64,000 nucleotides of DNA, from positions 1 through 64,000 of the forward strand of contig NZ_CAJHBT010000012.1 of the NCBI RefSeq assembly GCF_904846675.1. Direction: 5' to 3'. Origin of the DNA: Psychrobacter urativorans (lineage in GTDB: Bacteria > Pseudomonadota > Gammaproteobacteria > Pseudomonadales > Moraxellaceae). The notes under the pieces were generated by a model, which was given only the letters and a program-made list of their open reading frames with translations, was not told the origin of the DNA and did not search any database. A program made the translations under genes and the position numbers. Shown in pieces: positions 26,570 through 35,287 of the stretch (the first letter of the stretch is position 1; every line of letters starts with the position of its first letter).

Positions 26570-27967
26570 ATGTACACCAACAATCTAAATAACCTAATTC
26601 TCAATAGTGACAGCTATAAAACATCACATTGGGTGCAATATCCACCCGGTAGTGAGTATATGTCAAGCTATATCGAAGCCAGGCATGCCGACTATGATGT
26701 GGTGTTCTTTGGGCTGCAAGCCTTTATTAAAGAATACCTAAGCACGCCCATTACCCATAGCGATATTAATGAAGCCGAGACCATTATTCAAGCACATGGT
26801 CTGACCTTTAACCGTGCTGGTTGGGAGCGCTTGGTCGATAAGCATGGCGGTTATTTGCCGCTACGTATTGAAGCCGTTCCCGAAGGCAGCATCGTTCCCG
26901 TCTCTAATGTGGTCTGCCAAATCGTCAATACCGACCCCGAGTTTTATTGGCTACCAAGTTATATTGAAACCGCCCTACTACGGGCGATTTGGTATCCATC
27001 CACCGTGGCTAGTGTGTCACGCTATTGCAAAGGCATCATTCGCCAAGCGTTAGAGAAGTCTGCGGACAATACTGATTCGCTGCCATTTCGTCTGCATGAT
27101 TTTGGTTCGCGCGGTGCCTCAAGTCATGAGTCGGTGGCAATTGGTAGTTTAGCGCATTTGGTCAACTTTGCCGGTACAGACTCCATGACTGCTTTGGTTG
27201 CGGCCAGTCGTTGGTATCAGATGACTGATGACATGCCAGCATTTTCGATTCCTGCGGCTGAACACAGCACCATGACCGCATGGGGACGCGAGGGTGAAAC
27301 CGCAGCCTTTGCCAATATGATTGAGCAGTTCGGCGGCGAAGGTAAATCCTTCTCGGTGGTTTCAGACAGTTATGACTTATGGAATACCATTGATAATATT
27401 TGGGGCGATACCCTAAAAGATGATGTCAAAAATATGGGTGGGACTTTGGTTATCCGGCCCGATAGTGGTGAGCCAATCAAAGTTATACGCGAAGCATTAG
27501 AGCGCTTGGCCGTGAAGTTTGGTACTACTCTTAATAGTAAAGGTTATAAAGTTCTGCCTGACTATGTGCGTATTATTCAGGGTGACGGTATCAATGCCCA
27601 AAGCTTGAGCAAAATTATTAATGCAGTGATGGCAGCCGGCTTTAGCACTGACAATATTACTTTTGGAATGGGCGGCGGCCTGTTACAACAAGTCAATCGC
27701 GATACCATGAGCTGGGCGATGAAAGCCAGTGCTATCTCAATCAATGGCACTTGGAAAGACATCTATAAAGACCCCGTTACCAGCCATTCTAAACGCTCTA
27801 AAAAAGGCCGCTTAGCACTTATCAAAGACAGCAGCGGACAGATGCAAACTGTCAAAGTCGATGATTTAGATGCTGGCACCGATAGTCTACTGCGCGACGT
27901 TTATATCGATGGTAAGTTATTAGTTGAAGACAGTCTCACGACTATTCGGGAGCGCACTGGATGGTAA
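26570..27967 (+). CDS. nadV: Nicotinamide phosphoribosyltransferase
   Basis: NadV joins nicotinamide and PRPP to give NMN, which NadM then converts to NAD+. The product shows LILNSDSYKTSHWVQYPPG at the N-terminus, FRLHDFGSRGASSHESV, IPAAEHSTMTAWGREGE, VVSDSYDLWN, LVIRPDSGEP and FGMGGGLLQQVNRDT, all family hallmarks. The frame opens at a GTG (26567), but the ATG at 26570 has GAGGAG 7 bases upstream and is preferred (465 residues). Its 3' end overlaps the SGNH hydrolase start by 7 bp. It is separated from nadM only by the inserted Pycsar cassette. Confidence 0.95.
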   Translation: MYTNNLNNLILNSDSYKTSHWVQYPPGSEYMSSYIEARHADYDVVFFGLQAFIKEYLSTPITHSDINEAETIIQAHGLTFNRAGWERLVDKHGGYLPLRIEAVPEGSIVPVSNVVCQIVNTDPEFYWLPSYIETALLRAIWYPSTVASVSRYCKGIIRQALEKSADNTDSLPFRLHDFGSRGASSHESVAIGSLAHLVNFAGTDSMTALVAASRWYQMTDDMPAFSIPAAEHSTMTAWGREGETAAFANMIEQFGGEGKSFSVVSDSYDLWNTIDNIWGDTLKDDVKNMGGTLVIRPDSGEPIKVIREALERLAVKFGTTLNSKGYKVLPDYVRIIQGDGINAQSLSKIINAVMAAGFSTDNITFGMGGGLLQQVNRDTMSWAMKASAISINGTWKDIYKDPVTSHSKRSKKGRLALIKDSSGQMQTVKVDDLDAGTDSLLRDVYIDGKLLVEDSLTTIRERTGW

Positions 27968-28812
27968 TGACAGCCAAAAATCTCCTACTCGCCCCTGTTT
28001 ACCTCTATCAAGGCCGCAAAGTTAAACGCGATACGGTTCGCTTGCCAGAGCCGGATGGCGACAGGCACGGTCTTCTTAAGCTACACTCTGAAAACAGTGA
28101 CGGCGTTACAGCTGCCAATTTGCAAACGCTAAGTCTGATGGTTGTTGGCGATTCTGCAGCGGCAGGTGTTGGTAGTGAGACCCAACAACAGGCCTTAGCG
28201 GGCAATCTTATTCCAGCCTTACAGCAGCAACCAGCTATTCATTCGCAGTTTAATGAGATTAGCTGGTCATTACAAGCGACTACTGGTTATACCAGTTTTG
28301 ATATTCTGCGACGGTTGTATGTGCTGACAACGCCTAGCCAGCCAGTCGATGTGATGGTGCTTAGTGTCGGTGTTAATGACACCACCACTAATGTCTCAAC
28401 TGTGAAATGGCAGCAGCAGTTAGAAGATATTATTGCTATTGCTCAGCGCAAATTTGGCGTACGGATATTGATTTTTGTAAGCCTACCACCGATGGCGAAA
28501 ATGCCCGCACTACCCGCACCGCTTAATAACTTTATTGGTGCCAAAGCTACTAGTCTTGATCAGGTATTGCAGCACGTTTGTGCTCAGCATGACACCGTAC
28601 ATTATATGGCAACTGATTTTGAGCGCATGGCACAGGAACATAATAAGAAACATGGTAACGGCGACCCTATTGATGCCGCCACCATGTTTGCTAGCGATGG
28701 CTTTCATCCTAGCAGCATTACTTATAGCTATTGGGCACAGCAATTGGCAGAATTAATTGTGCCGTTATTACATCAAACACCGGAAAAGTCAGTACAATGT
28801 TTAAAAAGTTAA
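27961..28812 (+). CDS. SGNH/GDSL-family hydrolase
   Basis: The protein has the four SGNH blocks: VVGDSAAAGVGSETQ (block I Ser near residue 62), a Gly in block II (TTGYTS), SVGVNDTTTNV (block III Asn) and SDGFHPSSITYSYWA (block V Asp and His). It is probably an esterase or lipase; the substrate is unknown. A short hydrophobic stretch (LLLAPVYLY) near the N-terminus is not a clear signal peptide. The ATG lies inside the end of nadV, a 7-bp overlap that suggests translational coupling. A strong terminator follows. Confidence 0.85.
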   Translation: MVMTAKNLLLAPVYLYQGRKVKRDTVRLPEPDGDRHGLLKLHSENSDGVTAANLQTLSLMVVGDSAAAGVGSETQQQALAGNLIPALQQQPAIHSQFNEISWSLQATTGYTSFDILRRLYVLTTPSQPVDVMVLSVGVNDTTTNVSTVKWQQQLEDIIAIAQRKFGVRILIFVSLPPMAKMPALPAPLNNFIGAKATSLDQVLQHVCAQHDTVHYMATDFERMAQEHNKKHGNGDPIDAATMFASDGFHPSSITYSYWAQQLAELIVPLLHQTPEKSVQCLKS

Positions 28813-28832
28813 ATTAGCCCGTAAATCTTAAA

Positions 28833-28866
28833 CAAAAAAACCGCTGAACATTCAGCGGTTTTTTTA
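28833..28866. terminator. Bidirectional intrinsic terminator
   Basis: Arms AACCGCTGAA and TTCAGCGGTT around two bases are flanked by an A-run and a T-run. It lies between the convergent SGNH hydrolase and rpmE2 genes. Confidence 0.92.
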
Positions 28867-28972
28867 TAGTGCAGCTTAGATAACTTTAATTAAATAATAC
28901 TAATAAGTTACTAAGTTTAGTCTCAGCCAAATGCTTGGTATCAACCAAAGAAGCTTACGTAAGACGTAAAAC

Positions 28973-29260
28973 TTATTCAGCAGAATCAGTATCAGCAGCG
29001 GCTTTCTTGTTACGGCCACCGAATCCACCAAAGCGTTTGTTAAAGCTAGCAACACGGCCTTCGGTAGAGCTTTTACGCTGCTCGCCGGTATAGAATGGAT
29101 GCGACGCACTTGAAATATCAAGTGGGTAGTATGGATATTCTGACCCTTCGTATTCACGAGTGGTTTTGGTTTTTACGGTTGAACGGGTCAAGAAATACAC
29201 ATCAGCGTTAGTGTCGTGGAATAAAACGTCATGGTAATCAGGATGGATATCTTTACGCAT
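28973..29260 (-). CDS. rpmE2: 50S ribosomal protein L31, type B
   Basis: This is the L31 paralogue without the zinc-ribbon cysteines, a form often induced under zinc limitation. [28 protein letters not shown], read as two parts, is typical; [25 protein letters not shown] closes the core. No CxxC is present. The C-terminal tail ([16 protein letters not shown]) is somewhat longer than in many members. A clear Zur box was not seen directly upstream. It stands alone on the minus strand. Confidence 0.93.
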   Translation of the reverse strand: MRKDIHPDYHDVLFHDTNADVYFLTRSTVKTKTTREYEGSEYPYYPLDISSASHPFYTGEQRKSSTEGRVASFNKRFGGFGGRNKKAAADTDSAE

Positions 29261-29724
29261 AATAAACTCTCTATGTCCGATGTGTGGTCAGTCTGGTCGA
29301 TTGTTTATCTAGAAGACAGGCACACGTAACTGAGGCACTAAGGGCATCTATCCGTATGGCAACTGCGTCACTGGCTTATTCCAGTACCCAACACCACATC
29401 TTCGCTCACTTAGCCTTTCCCCAGCGGGAAAATCAAACGACGATTTTAACGGTTTTTGGTATTTGATGCAAGGTGCTGTACGCGCCGAACACAGATAAAA
29501 TTTTAATATAAACGCCTCATATTAAACCGATATAAAATAGCCATACTAGGCTGAATAGGCAAGTATGGATAATCATTATTAACGTCGTGAAGACTACTTT
29601 AATAACATTACTGACTTTTGGTAACTAATACGTTATAAATGTACCTTATAAATGATTACCGTCATTTATAAGGTACATTTATAATACCGAAATAACAATC
29701 AATCATCAACAAGGATAAATTATA
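29261..29724. other. Regulatory gap between divergent rpmE2 and yceI-like genes
   Basis: No gene is supported. The gap holds the long inverted repeat at 29633-29684 and a smaller one (CCATACT/AGTATGG) near 29545. Promoters for both flanking genes should lie here. An open frame at 29284-29466 on the plus strand has no coding signs. Confidence 0.5.
29633..29684. repeat. Perfect 23-bp inverted repeat upstream of the yceI-like gene
   Basis: Arms 29633-29655 and 29662-29684 are exact reverse complements around TTACCG. Each arm contains two copies of a 9-mer (TTATAAATG, or CATTTATAA in the other arm) spaced by TACC/GGTA, giving four related half-sites. The element ends 40 bp before the yceI-like start. 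It could be an operator for a multimeric regulator, a leader hairpin or a small mobile-element remnant. Confidence 0.75.
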
Positions 29725-30348
29725 ATGCACATGACCCACATGAAAACAACCTCTTTATCCACTCGTGTCACTAAGGCGCTTTTTGTTACTTCAGCACTGG
29801 CGCTAACCACCGTTGCCAGTGCGGCCCTGCCTACTCAATGGCAACTCGATAATGCTCATACCCGAGTGGGCTTTGAAGTTGAGCATTTAGGGTTTTCGAC
29901 CACCATGGGTCATTTTGATAAGGTTGATGGCACGCTTAGCTACAATATGAAAACACCCAATAAAACTCAAATGAACTTCGTTATTGATACTGATAGCATC
30001 AACACCGCTTGGGCAGCACGTGATGAGCATCTAAAGAAAGACGACTTTTTTAATGTTGCCAAATATCCGACTATGACTTTCGACTCTACTAACGTAAACT
30101 TTTATAATCCACAGCAAGCCAAAGTAACCGGTGATTTCACATTACTAGGCAAAACTATGCCACTCACTTTAGATGTGACGTTAAAGAAAATTGCCAATAG
30201 CCCGATGACTAAAGAGCCTGTTATTGGCTTTCGTGCAACTGGGAATATCGACCGTGTCGCTTACGGCATGACCACCTTTTCTCAAGGTATTACCACCAAT
30301 GTTCCTATCCAAATCGATGGTGAACTGATAGAAAGAAAAGTAAAATAA
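29725..30348 (+). CDS. YceI-family periplasmic protein
   Basis: YceI proteins have a lipocalin-like barrel that binds isoprenoid or other amphiphilic molecules. The 207-residue product has a signal peptide ending TTVASA, so it should be periplasmic. Then follow WQLDNAHTRVGFEVEHLGFST, HFDKVDGTLSYN, DEHLKKDDFFNVAKYPTMTF and VTGDFTLLGKTMPLTLDV, the usual family blocks. The start is at one of three close Mets (MHMTHMK); AAGGA lies about 9 bases before the first. A long hairpin follows the stop. Confidence 0.9.
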   Translation: MHMTHMKTTSLSTRVTKALFVTSALALTTVASAALPTQWQLDNAHTRVGFEVEHLGFSTTMGHFDKVDGTLSYNMKTPNKTQMNFVIDTDSINTAWAARDEHLKKDDFFNVAKYPTMTFDSTNVNFYNPQQAKVTGDFTLLGKTMPLTLDVTLKKIANSPMTKEPVIGFRATGNIDRVAYGMTTFSQGITTNVPIQIDGELIERKVK

Positions 30349-30360
30349 TTAATACAAAAA

Positions 30361-30437
30361 AATTCGACCCATGTCCTTTATTTAACGTCTCCCCGATGAT
30401 AAGCGAAAGATATTAAATAAAGGATACAAGCCGAATT
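30361..30437. repeat. Long two-part hairpin after the yceI-like gene
   Basis: Outer arms AATTCG/CGAATT (30361-30366, 30432-30437) and inner 12-bp perfect arms TCCTTTATTTAA/TTAAATAAAGGA (30374-30385, 30413-30424) are separated by a symmetric 7/7 internal loop. The apical loop has 27 bases. Seven A's precede the outer stem and ATTTTTAT follows, so it may terminate yceI transcripts. The symmetric architecture is unusual for a plain terminator. Confidence 0.6.
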
Positions 30438-30543
30438 ATTTTTATACTTACTAGTGTACAGTCAGTGCTAGCGTATATTCAATACTACTATGTATCTAGT
30501 ACTGAATACAGCTTTGACTTACGGCATCATGAATAAAGGCGCT

Positions 30544-30978
30544 TTATTTGGTTGGAACTACATGCCAAACATCGCCTTTTTTATCGCCTTTTTTATCACC
30601 TTTTTTATCATTAGCATAGAAATATAAAGGCTTACCACTCACTGCCCACTGATATTTGCCATCTTCACGTTGGAACGTCGCGAATTGACCAACAGCTTTG
30701 GCATTGTTAGGAGCCATGAATGCAGGCCACGCCACCAGACAGGCTGAGCCACATTCTGATTTGTTCATTGAGTCTTTATCAAAAGTATATAAAGTCATAT
30801 GGTTGGCAGCATCGACCAACATACCATTATTGCTGGCTACTGGTGCCGTATTACTGCTAGGGGTACTATGAACATCGTGCATACCTGATTCGTCGTTACC
30901 GACCACATTCTTTAACGTCGAACACCCTGTGACAGCTAAAACGCCTGTTAGTGCAGATAACATGATAATACGTTTCAT
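30544..30978 (-). CDS. COG4315-type secreted-repeat lipoprotein
   Basis: A signal peptide with lipobox (ALTGVLAVTGC, Cys about residue 19) is followed by a linker and one COG4315/PF03640-like module: MLVDAANHMTLYTFDKDS, then CGSACLVAWPAFMA, QWAVSGKPLYFYANDKKGD and VWHVVP. Members are of unknown function and are often close to redox or stress genes. Three tandem KKGD units, encoded by a 12-bp direct repeat at about 30571-30606, sit just before the last strand. A longer frame to 31086 exists, but the ATG at 30978 begins the signal peptide and has AAGGAAA upstream. Confidence 0.8.
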   Translation of the reverse strand: MKRIIMLSALTGVLAVTGCSTLKNVVGNDESGMHDVHSTPSSNTAPVASNNGMLVDAANHMTLYTFDKDSMNKSECGSACLVAWPAFMAPNNAKAVGQFATFQREDGKYQWAVSGKPLYFYANDKKGDKKGDKKGDVWHVVPTK

Positions 30979-31848
30979 AATAATTTCCTTATAATTAAAA
31001 ATGTAATTCGGTTGGTTTAAAGTCTCGTCCGGGTTTGCTTGTTTGAACTTGTGCTCATCTAAACGATAGTCAAATACTGCGTTCAAATGACTAAAACCCT
31101 AACGCCTGAAATAAAGATAGCGGCTATCTATCCTAATAATGGATGCCACACTCCAATTATTTTGATCCATTCTTAATAGTATTTCATAGTGGCATTTTTT
31201 ATTTGCACTCATTACTTAAATACTGAACTTATATAGTAATACTTACATAAGCATGTCAGTAATCAATTAAAATTTTTGGATTTATTTATCATAAATTGGT
31301 TGCTGCTCTTTCCATTTTTTAACCTAGCCGCTTTTAAATCTACATTCAGACAGTTTTAATATAGCACATGCTTTAAGTAGGTCAATTCTACCGGTATATA
31401 AACTTACAAAACCGTGTGAAAATTACAAATTGAGTCGGATAAACCATCATTTTAATCCCTGAGCTACGGTCGATGCTGCAACTTCATAGCAGTCTGTTGA
31501 CAAAACTAATGCATCCTCTTACGTATTTACCGGGATATTTACTACAATTTTTTGTAAAATATGCTTTATGATTTTTCATACTAACTTCAATAGGCTTCTA
31601 TAACGATAAGTAAAACTACATAATTACTTACTATTGAAAGTGACGCAAGCGGTTTATCTTCTCCATTGAACTCAACCGTTACCGCACGCATATAATCACT
31701 AACATCAAAAATATCAGTACTAAAAAGCGCGCCGACCCTAGCCGCGTGACACTATGATTAAAAATCATTAAGCACATAAAGCGATAAAGACAAGTTGTCA
31801 GCCCGTACCGATGCTCACTACCCATCTGACGCTTACGACATCAAGGAT
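30979..31848. other. Non-coding gap with overlapping alternative hairpins
   Basis: About 870 bp without a supported gene between divergent genes. At 31138-31171 AATGGAT can pair with ATCCATT. ATGCCAC at 31143-31149, which overlaps the first arm by two bases, can instead pair with GTGGCAT at 31189-31195, followed by six T's on the plus strand. A GATAGC-G-GCTATC palindrome lies near 31116. The rest is AT-rich with no recognised signal. Confidence 0.4.
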
Positions 31849-33486
31849 ATGACCACAACAATGACTCAATCTTCTACGAATATCAAACCTCAAGCCGTTA
31901 AGCATGATGCGGCGACTCTTTACCAGGCCCATGACGAACAAGTAAAACGCGTTGGCATTCTTGGTGGCGGTACAGCGGGGGCAACCATTGCTATTCGCCT
32001 TGCCGCCTTAGGTCTTGAAACCTATGTTTTTGAAAAACAAAAATCGCTAATCGATGGCCCGCCAATGTGTCATTTGCATGCCGGTGGCAATCTATATCGC
32101 GAAATCCCTGATGAGGATTGTGTGGCGTTACTGAAGCAATGTATCGATATCCTGCGCCTATATCCTTATACCATCGATGTACGCCCAACGGTATTTGCCG
32201 TGCCGACTCGCGATGAGGGCTTGCCAGAAGATTTATTACCGCGTCTCGATATTTTAACCCAGGCTTATCGTGATCTTATCGAGCAAGATATTAATAATAA
32301 AGTTTTAGGCGAGCCGGAAAATTATTATCAGTTATATGGCCATGAGCAGCTGATTGAGCTGTCTGAGCGCGAGCAAGTTCCTGTGCCTAGCAGCGTAGAC
32401 GAATGGCTGATTCCAGTTGCCAAATACCTAGACTTAAACAAGGTTAAATTCCCATTAATTGTGGTTCAAGAATACGGTTGGAATATTTTTCGCTTGGCGG
32501 CTTCTGCGCAGTTGGCATTAGATGAATACGACCATGCCCACGTTTTTACCAATACTAAAGTTAAAAAAGTCGTTGCGGTCGATTGTGATAACTGTGCGAA
32601 CGCCGACCACCATGTCAGTAAATGGCGTATTGATTATGAGCAGCACAGCGAGACTCAAGATAATGAAGCTAAAGATAATGAAGCTAAAGCTGACTCTATC
32701 GAAGTCGATTATTTAGTCAATGCTTGCGGCTTCCGTACCGGCATTATTGACGATATGGTTGGGGTCGAAGTCAAGCGCATGGTGGAATTCAAATCCTCCT
32801 ATATTACCCATTGGGACAATACTGGCGGACAAATTCCAGAGATTATTATTTACGGCGAGCGGGGTACTCCTGAAGGCATGGCGCAGCTGACTCCTTATCC
32901 AAGCGGCTATTTTCAGATTCATGGCATGAGCAAATTCATTACCTTATTTGATGATGGACTGGTGGCCTCTAACGAAGACAGCGCCCAACCTAAGCTCCCT
33001 GCACAATATGTCCATTACATAGAAGATGGCTGGGATAAAGCACCACTACAAGCCCGTAGTCAGCAAGCGATTGAATATATGGCAGAATTTGTACCGACTT
33101 TTAATAGTGCCCGCACTGTCGGCAATGCCTTATATGGTGGTCAGCAAATCCCCGGTATCGATGATACGCTGCGAGTAGCGGATGTGAGCTTATATCCTAA
33201 TTTGCACTATGCTCGCGCTGAAAACGTTAAGGCCTCTTCAACCTTACTTGCCGCCGACGAGATTGTTAATCAGCTCATCGAGCTTGGTTTACTAGAGAAT
33301 GACCTGCCTGCCGATCGTGATCGCTATGCTCATGAATGGGCCTATTTAGCCCGTAATGACAGCATTACTATTGATGAAGTGGCACGTGAATTGGCCGATG
33401 AGCGTGGGTTCCCGTTGGCAATGGCCGGTGTCAATCACAGTATTCGTGAAGAGGCATTAAGTAATTTGACATCAGCTGAAATATAA
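31849..33486 (+). CDS. FAD-dependent oxidoreductase of unknown substrate
   Basis: A Rossmann dinucleotide motif VGILGGGTAGATIAIRLAALG followed by a basic/acidic strand end (TYVFEKQ) marks an FAD-binding flavoprotein of the GR2/DAO type. A second nucleotide-associated block VDYLVNACGFRTG lies in the middle, and the C-terminus (about 430-545) is helical. A low-complexity insert DNEAKDNEAKAD is encoded by a 15-bp direct repeat near 32660. The substrate is not recognised. The frame opens at a TTG (31795); the ATG at 31849 is used here, with ATG 31861 also possible. A terminator follows. Confidence 0.75.
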   Translation: MTTTMTQSSTNIKPQAVKHDAATLYQAHDEQVKRVGILGGGTAGATIAIRLAALGLETYVFEKQKSLIDGPPMCHLHAGGNLYREIPDEDCVALLKQCIDILRLYPYTIDVRPTVFAVPTRDEGLPEDLLPRLDILTQAYRDLIEQDINNKVLGEPENYYQLYGHEQLIELSEREQVPVPSSVDEWLIPVAKYLDLNKVKFPLIVVQEYGWNIFRLAASAQLALDEYDHAHVFTNTKVKKVVAVDCDNCANADHHVSKWRIDYEQHSETQDNEAKDNEAKADSIEVDYLVNACGFRTGIIDDMVGVEVKRMVEFKSSYITHWDNTGGQIPEIIIYGERGTPEGMAQLTPYPSGYFQIHGMSKFITLFDDGLVASNEDSAQPKLPAQYVHYIEDGWDKAPLQARSQQAIEYMAEFVPTFNSARTVGNALYGGQQIPGIDDTLRVADVSLYPNLHYARAENVKASSTLLAADEIVNQLIELGLLENDLPADRDRYAHEWAYLARNDSITIDEVARELADERGFPLAMAGVNHSIREEALSNLTSAEI

Positions 33487-33524
33487 GCATTTATATTTAG
33501 CTACAAAAGCTAAAAATTAGGTAT

Positions 33525-33576
33525 AAAAACCGGAATCCAAGACCACTCATTAGCCGTCTGTTCCGGTTTTTTATTT
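33525..33576 (+). terminator. Intrinsic terminator of the flavoprotein gene
   Basis: Arms AAAAACCGGAA and TTCCGGTTTTT flank a 25-base loop and are followed by TATTTTATT. The convergent LOG-family gene ends 50 bp further on. Confidence 0.8.
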
Positions 33577-33624
33577 TATTCAAAGGGGTTAATGTTGTAC
33601 GTACTATTATTAAACCAATTAATA

Positions 33625-34302
33625 TTAATTACCTGCCATGGTTTCGGTATCTACGTCATCATCAATTTTGACTACGACGTGTAATAAGTCAATGGCCTCG
33701 GCAATCGTATTACAAACCACCAACCGCTCAAGATCTTCTTGCTTCATAAAACCTTGGTCAGCTGTATATTTCAAATGGTCAATCAGACGGTCATAGAAAC
33801 CATTGATATTTAGAATAATCATCGGCTTTTCATGCTGATACAGCTGTCGCCATGTGGCAATTTCCATAATTTCCTCTAATGTACCAAGGCCACCGGGTAA
33901 GGTGATAAAGGCATCAGCATACTCTGCCATGACTGTTTTACGGGTGTGCATGGTATCAGTCAGATGCAGCCGCGTTAGCTGCTGATGGGCAATTTCATGT
34001 TTGAGCATAAAGGTAGGAATCACCCCAACCGCCTGTGCACCGCCTTTAATAACTTTATCTGCTACTGCGCCCATCAGACCAATACTAGCGCCGCCATAGA
34101 CCAAACCCAAGCCATTTTTGGCTAATGCCTGACCGAGGTCACGCGCGGCTTGCTCATAGATGTCGCTATTGCCTAATCGCGAGCCACAGTAAACGGCGAC
34201 TAATGGCATAGCTAGCGTTGACTTATCCACCGCTTTTTCAATATTAGTGATATCTTGGCTGGTTATTACTTCATAATTTTCATTGTTAATTTTCATTTGC
34301 AT
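33625..34302 (-). CDS. LOG-family protein (cytokinin riboside 5'-monophosphate phosphoribohydrolase-like)
   Basis: LOG-family proteins cleave nucleoside 5'-monophosphates to base and ribose 5-phosphate. The Rossmann-type core starts around residue 35: VAVYCGSRLGNS, then GLGLVYGGASIGLMGAVAD, and the signature ITLPGGLGTLEEIMEIATW. The motif Arg occurs in MHTRKTVM. The 225 residues include a short N-terminal extension and a late helical tail. Many bacterial genes of this type are mislabelled lysine decarboxylase. Starts at Met1 and Met3 are both possible. Confidence 0.9.
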   Translation of the reverse strand: MQMKINNENYEVITSQDITNIEKAVDKSTLAMPLVAVYCGSRLGNSDIYEQAARDLGQALAKNGLGLVYGGASIGLMGAVADKVIKGGAQAVGVIPTFMLKHEIAHQQLTRLHLTDTMHTRKTVMAEYADAFITLPGGLGTLEEIMEIATWRQLYQHEKPMIILNINGFYDRLIDHLKYTADQGFMKQEDLERLVVCNTIAEAIDLLHVVVKIDDDVDTETMAGN

Positions 34303-34629
34303 ATAGCGTCCTTAATTTTTACTTAAATCGTTATTTTTGCGTACTTTTTTTAAATTATGTTCAACGGTTTGCTGGTTTGAATAAATATTCGACTACTTTT
34401 TTTAGTCAGATTTATATATATACGTTATACGTGTCTACCAGAGCTCTGAGAGGGTTGTCAACGATATATGAATTACGCATAATAAACGTAAACACTATCA
34501 GGCTCTATTGCCAGCATTTATCTTACCATAAGCCGCGCTATCTCGCGGCGACAGCGATTTAACAACACGCAATTACTACATTTTTTACGCTGTTGTAGCC
34601 ACTAAACGGTAACATCTAAGGTCATTACT
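34303..34629. other. Short non-coding gap
   Basis: 327 bp between divergent genes. The only structured element is a GC-rich GCCGCG/CGCGGC hairpin at 34532-34549. AAGG lies about 10 bases before the M23 peptidase ATG. Nothing else is recognised. Confidence 0.4.
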
Positions 34630-35256
34630 ATGCCGCCACCAACGTTAAATAAGCACCAGAATCGCAGGCATATTAATAAATACTTACGCACGCTAATAGT
34701 GCTGATAACAACATTTATAAAGACAGTTACTAAAGCTGGCATCATAATTTTATTCTTATTTGCCATACAACTGCTTATAGTGAAAATCACCCAGCAATCA
34801 CAATCCTTCATGGCGTCAACATGGCAGCGGCTCACCTTGTTACAACAAGAATTGCCAACAGAAAATAGCTTGCCAAGCCCGCTACTAGACCGACATCTAA
34901 CCGATACCTGGGCCGGCGCCCGCAGCGAAGGGCGGTCACATGAAGGCATTGATATTTTTGCGCCACGTGGCACGCCTATTGCGGCCACAACCCAAGGAAT
35001 AGTAAGTAAAGTTGGCAATAATAGACTGGGTGGCCGCGTGGTGATGGTCATAGGGCCTGGCGGTGCGAGCCACTATTACGCCCATTTGGAAGACTACGCA
35101 GATATTACCCCGAACGATTGGGTCGATGCCGGTGATATTATTGGCTATGTGGGCGACAGCGGCAATGCCAAAGGCACGCCGACGCATGTGCATTATGGTA
35201 TTTATATTAATGGTAGCGCGGTCAATCCTTACCCTTTATTATCCAAGTCTAAGTAG
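34630..35256 (+). CDS. M23-family peptidoglycan endopeptidase, membrane-anchored
   Basis: A basic N-terminus precedes one transmembrane or signal-anchor helix ([16 protein letters not shown], about residues 37-52). The LytM/M23 domain covers about 95-205: [15 protein letters not shown] (zinc ligands His and Asp), [20 protein letters not shown] (active-site His) and [12 protein letters not shown] (HxH). All zinc ligands are present, so it should be active rather than an EnvC/NlpD-like activator. It probably cuts peptide cross-links in the periplasm. It converges on dtd 31 bp away. Confidence 0.9.
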   Translation: MPPPTLNKHQNRRHINKYLRTLIVLITTFIKTVTKAGIIILFLFAIQLLIVKITQQSQSFMASTWQRLTLLQQELPTENSLPSPLLDRHLTDTWAGARSEGRSHEGIDIFAPRGTPIAATTQGIVSKVGNNRLGGRVVMVIGPGGASHYYAHLEDYADITPNDWVDAGDIIGYVGDSGNAKGTPTHVHYGIYINGSAVNPYPLLSKSK

Positions 35257-35287
35257 CTACTCTCAACCCGCTTAAACTTCTACTACC

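Noticed and set aside
29284..29466. 60-codon plus-strand frame between rpmE2 and the yceI-like gene
   Set aside because: There is no ribosome binding site, no recognisable protein, and it overlaps the rpmE2 upstream region.
30571..30606. Short tandem 12-bp repeats considered as a CRISPR-like or VNTR locus
   Set aside because: They are in-frame KKGD codon repeats within the lipoprotein gene, with no spacers.
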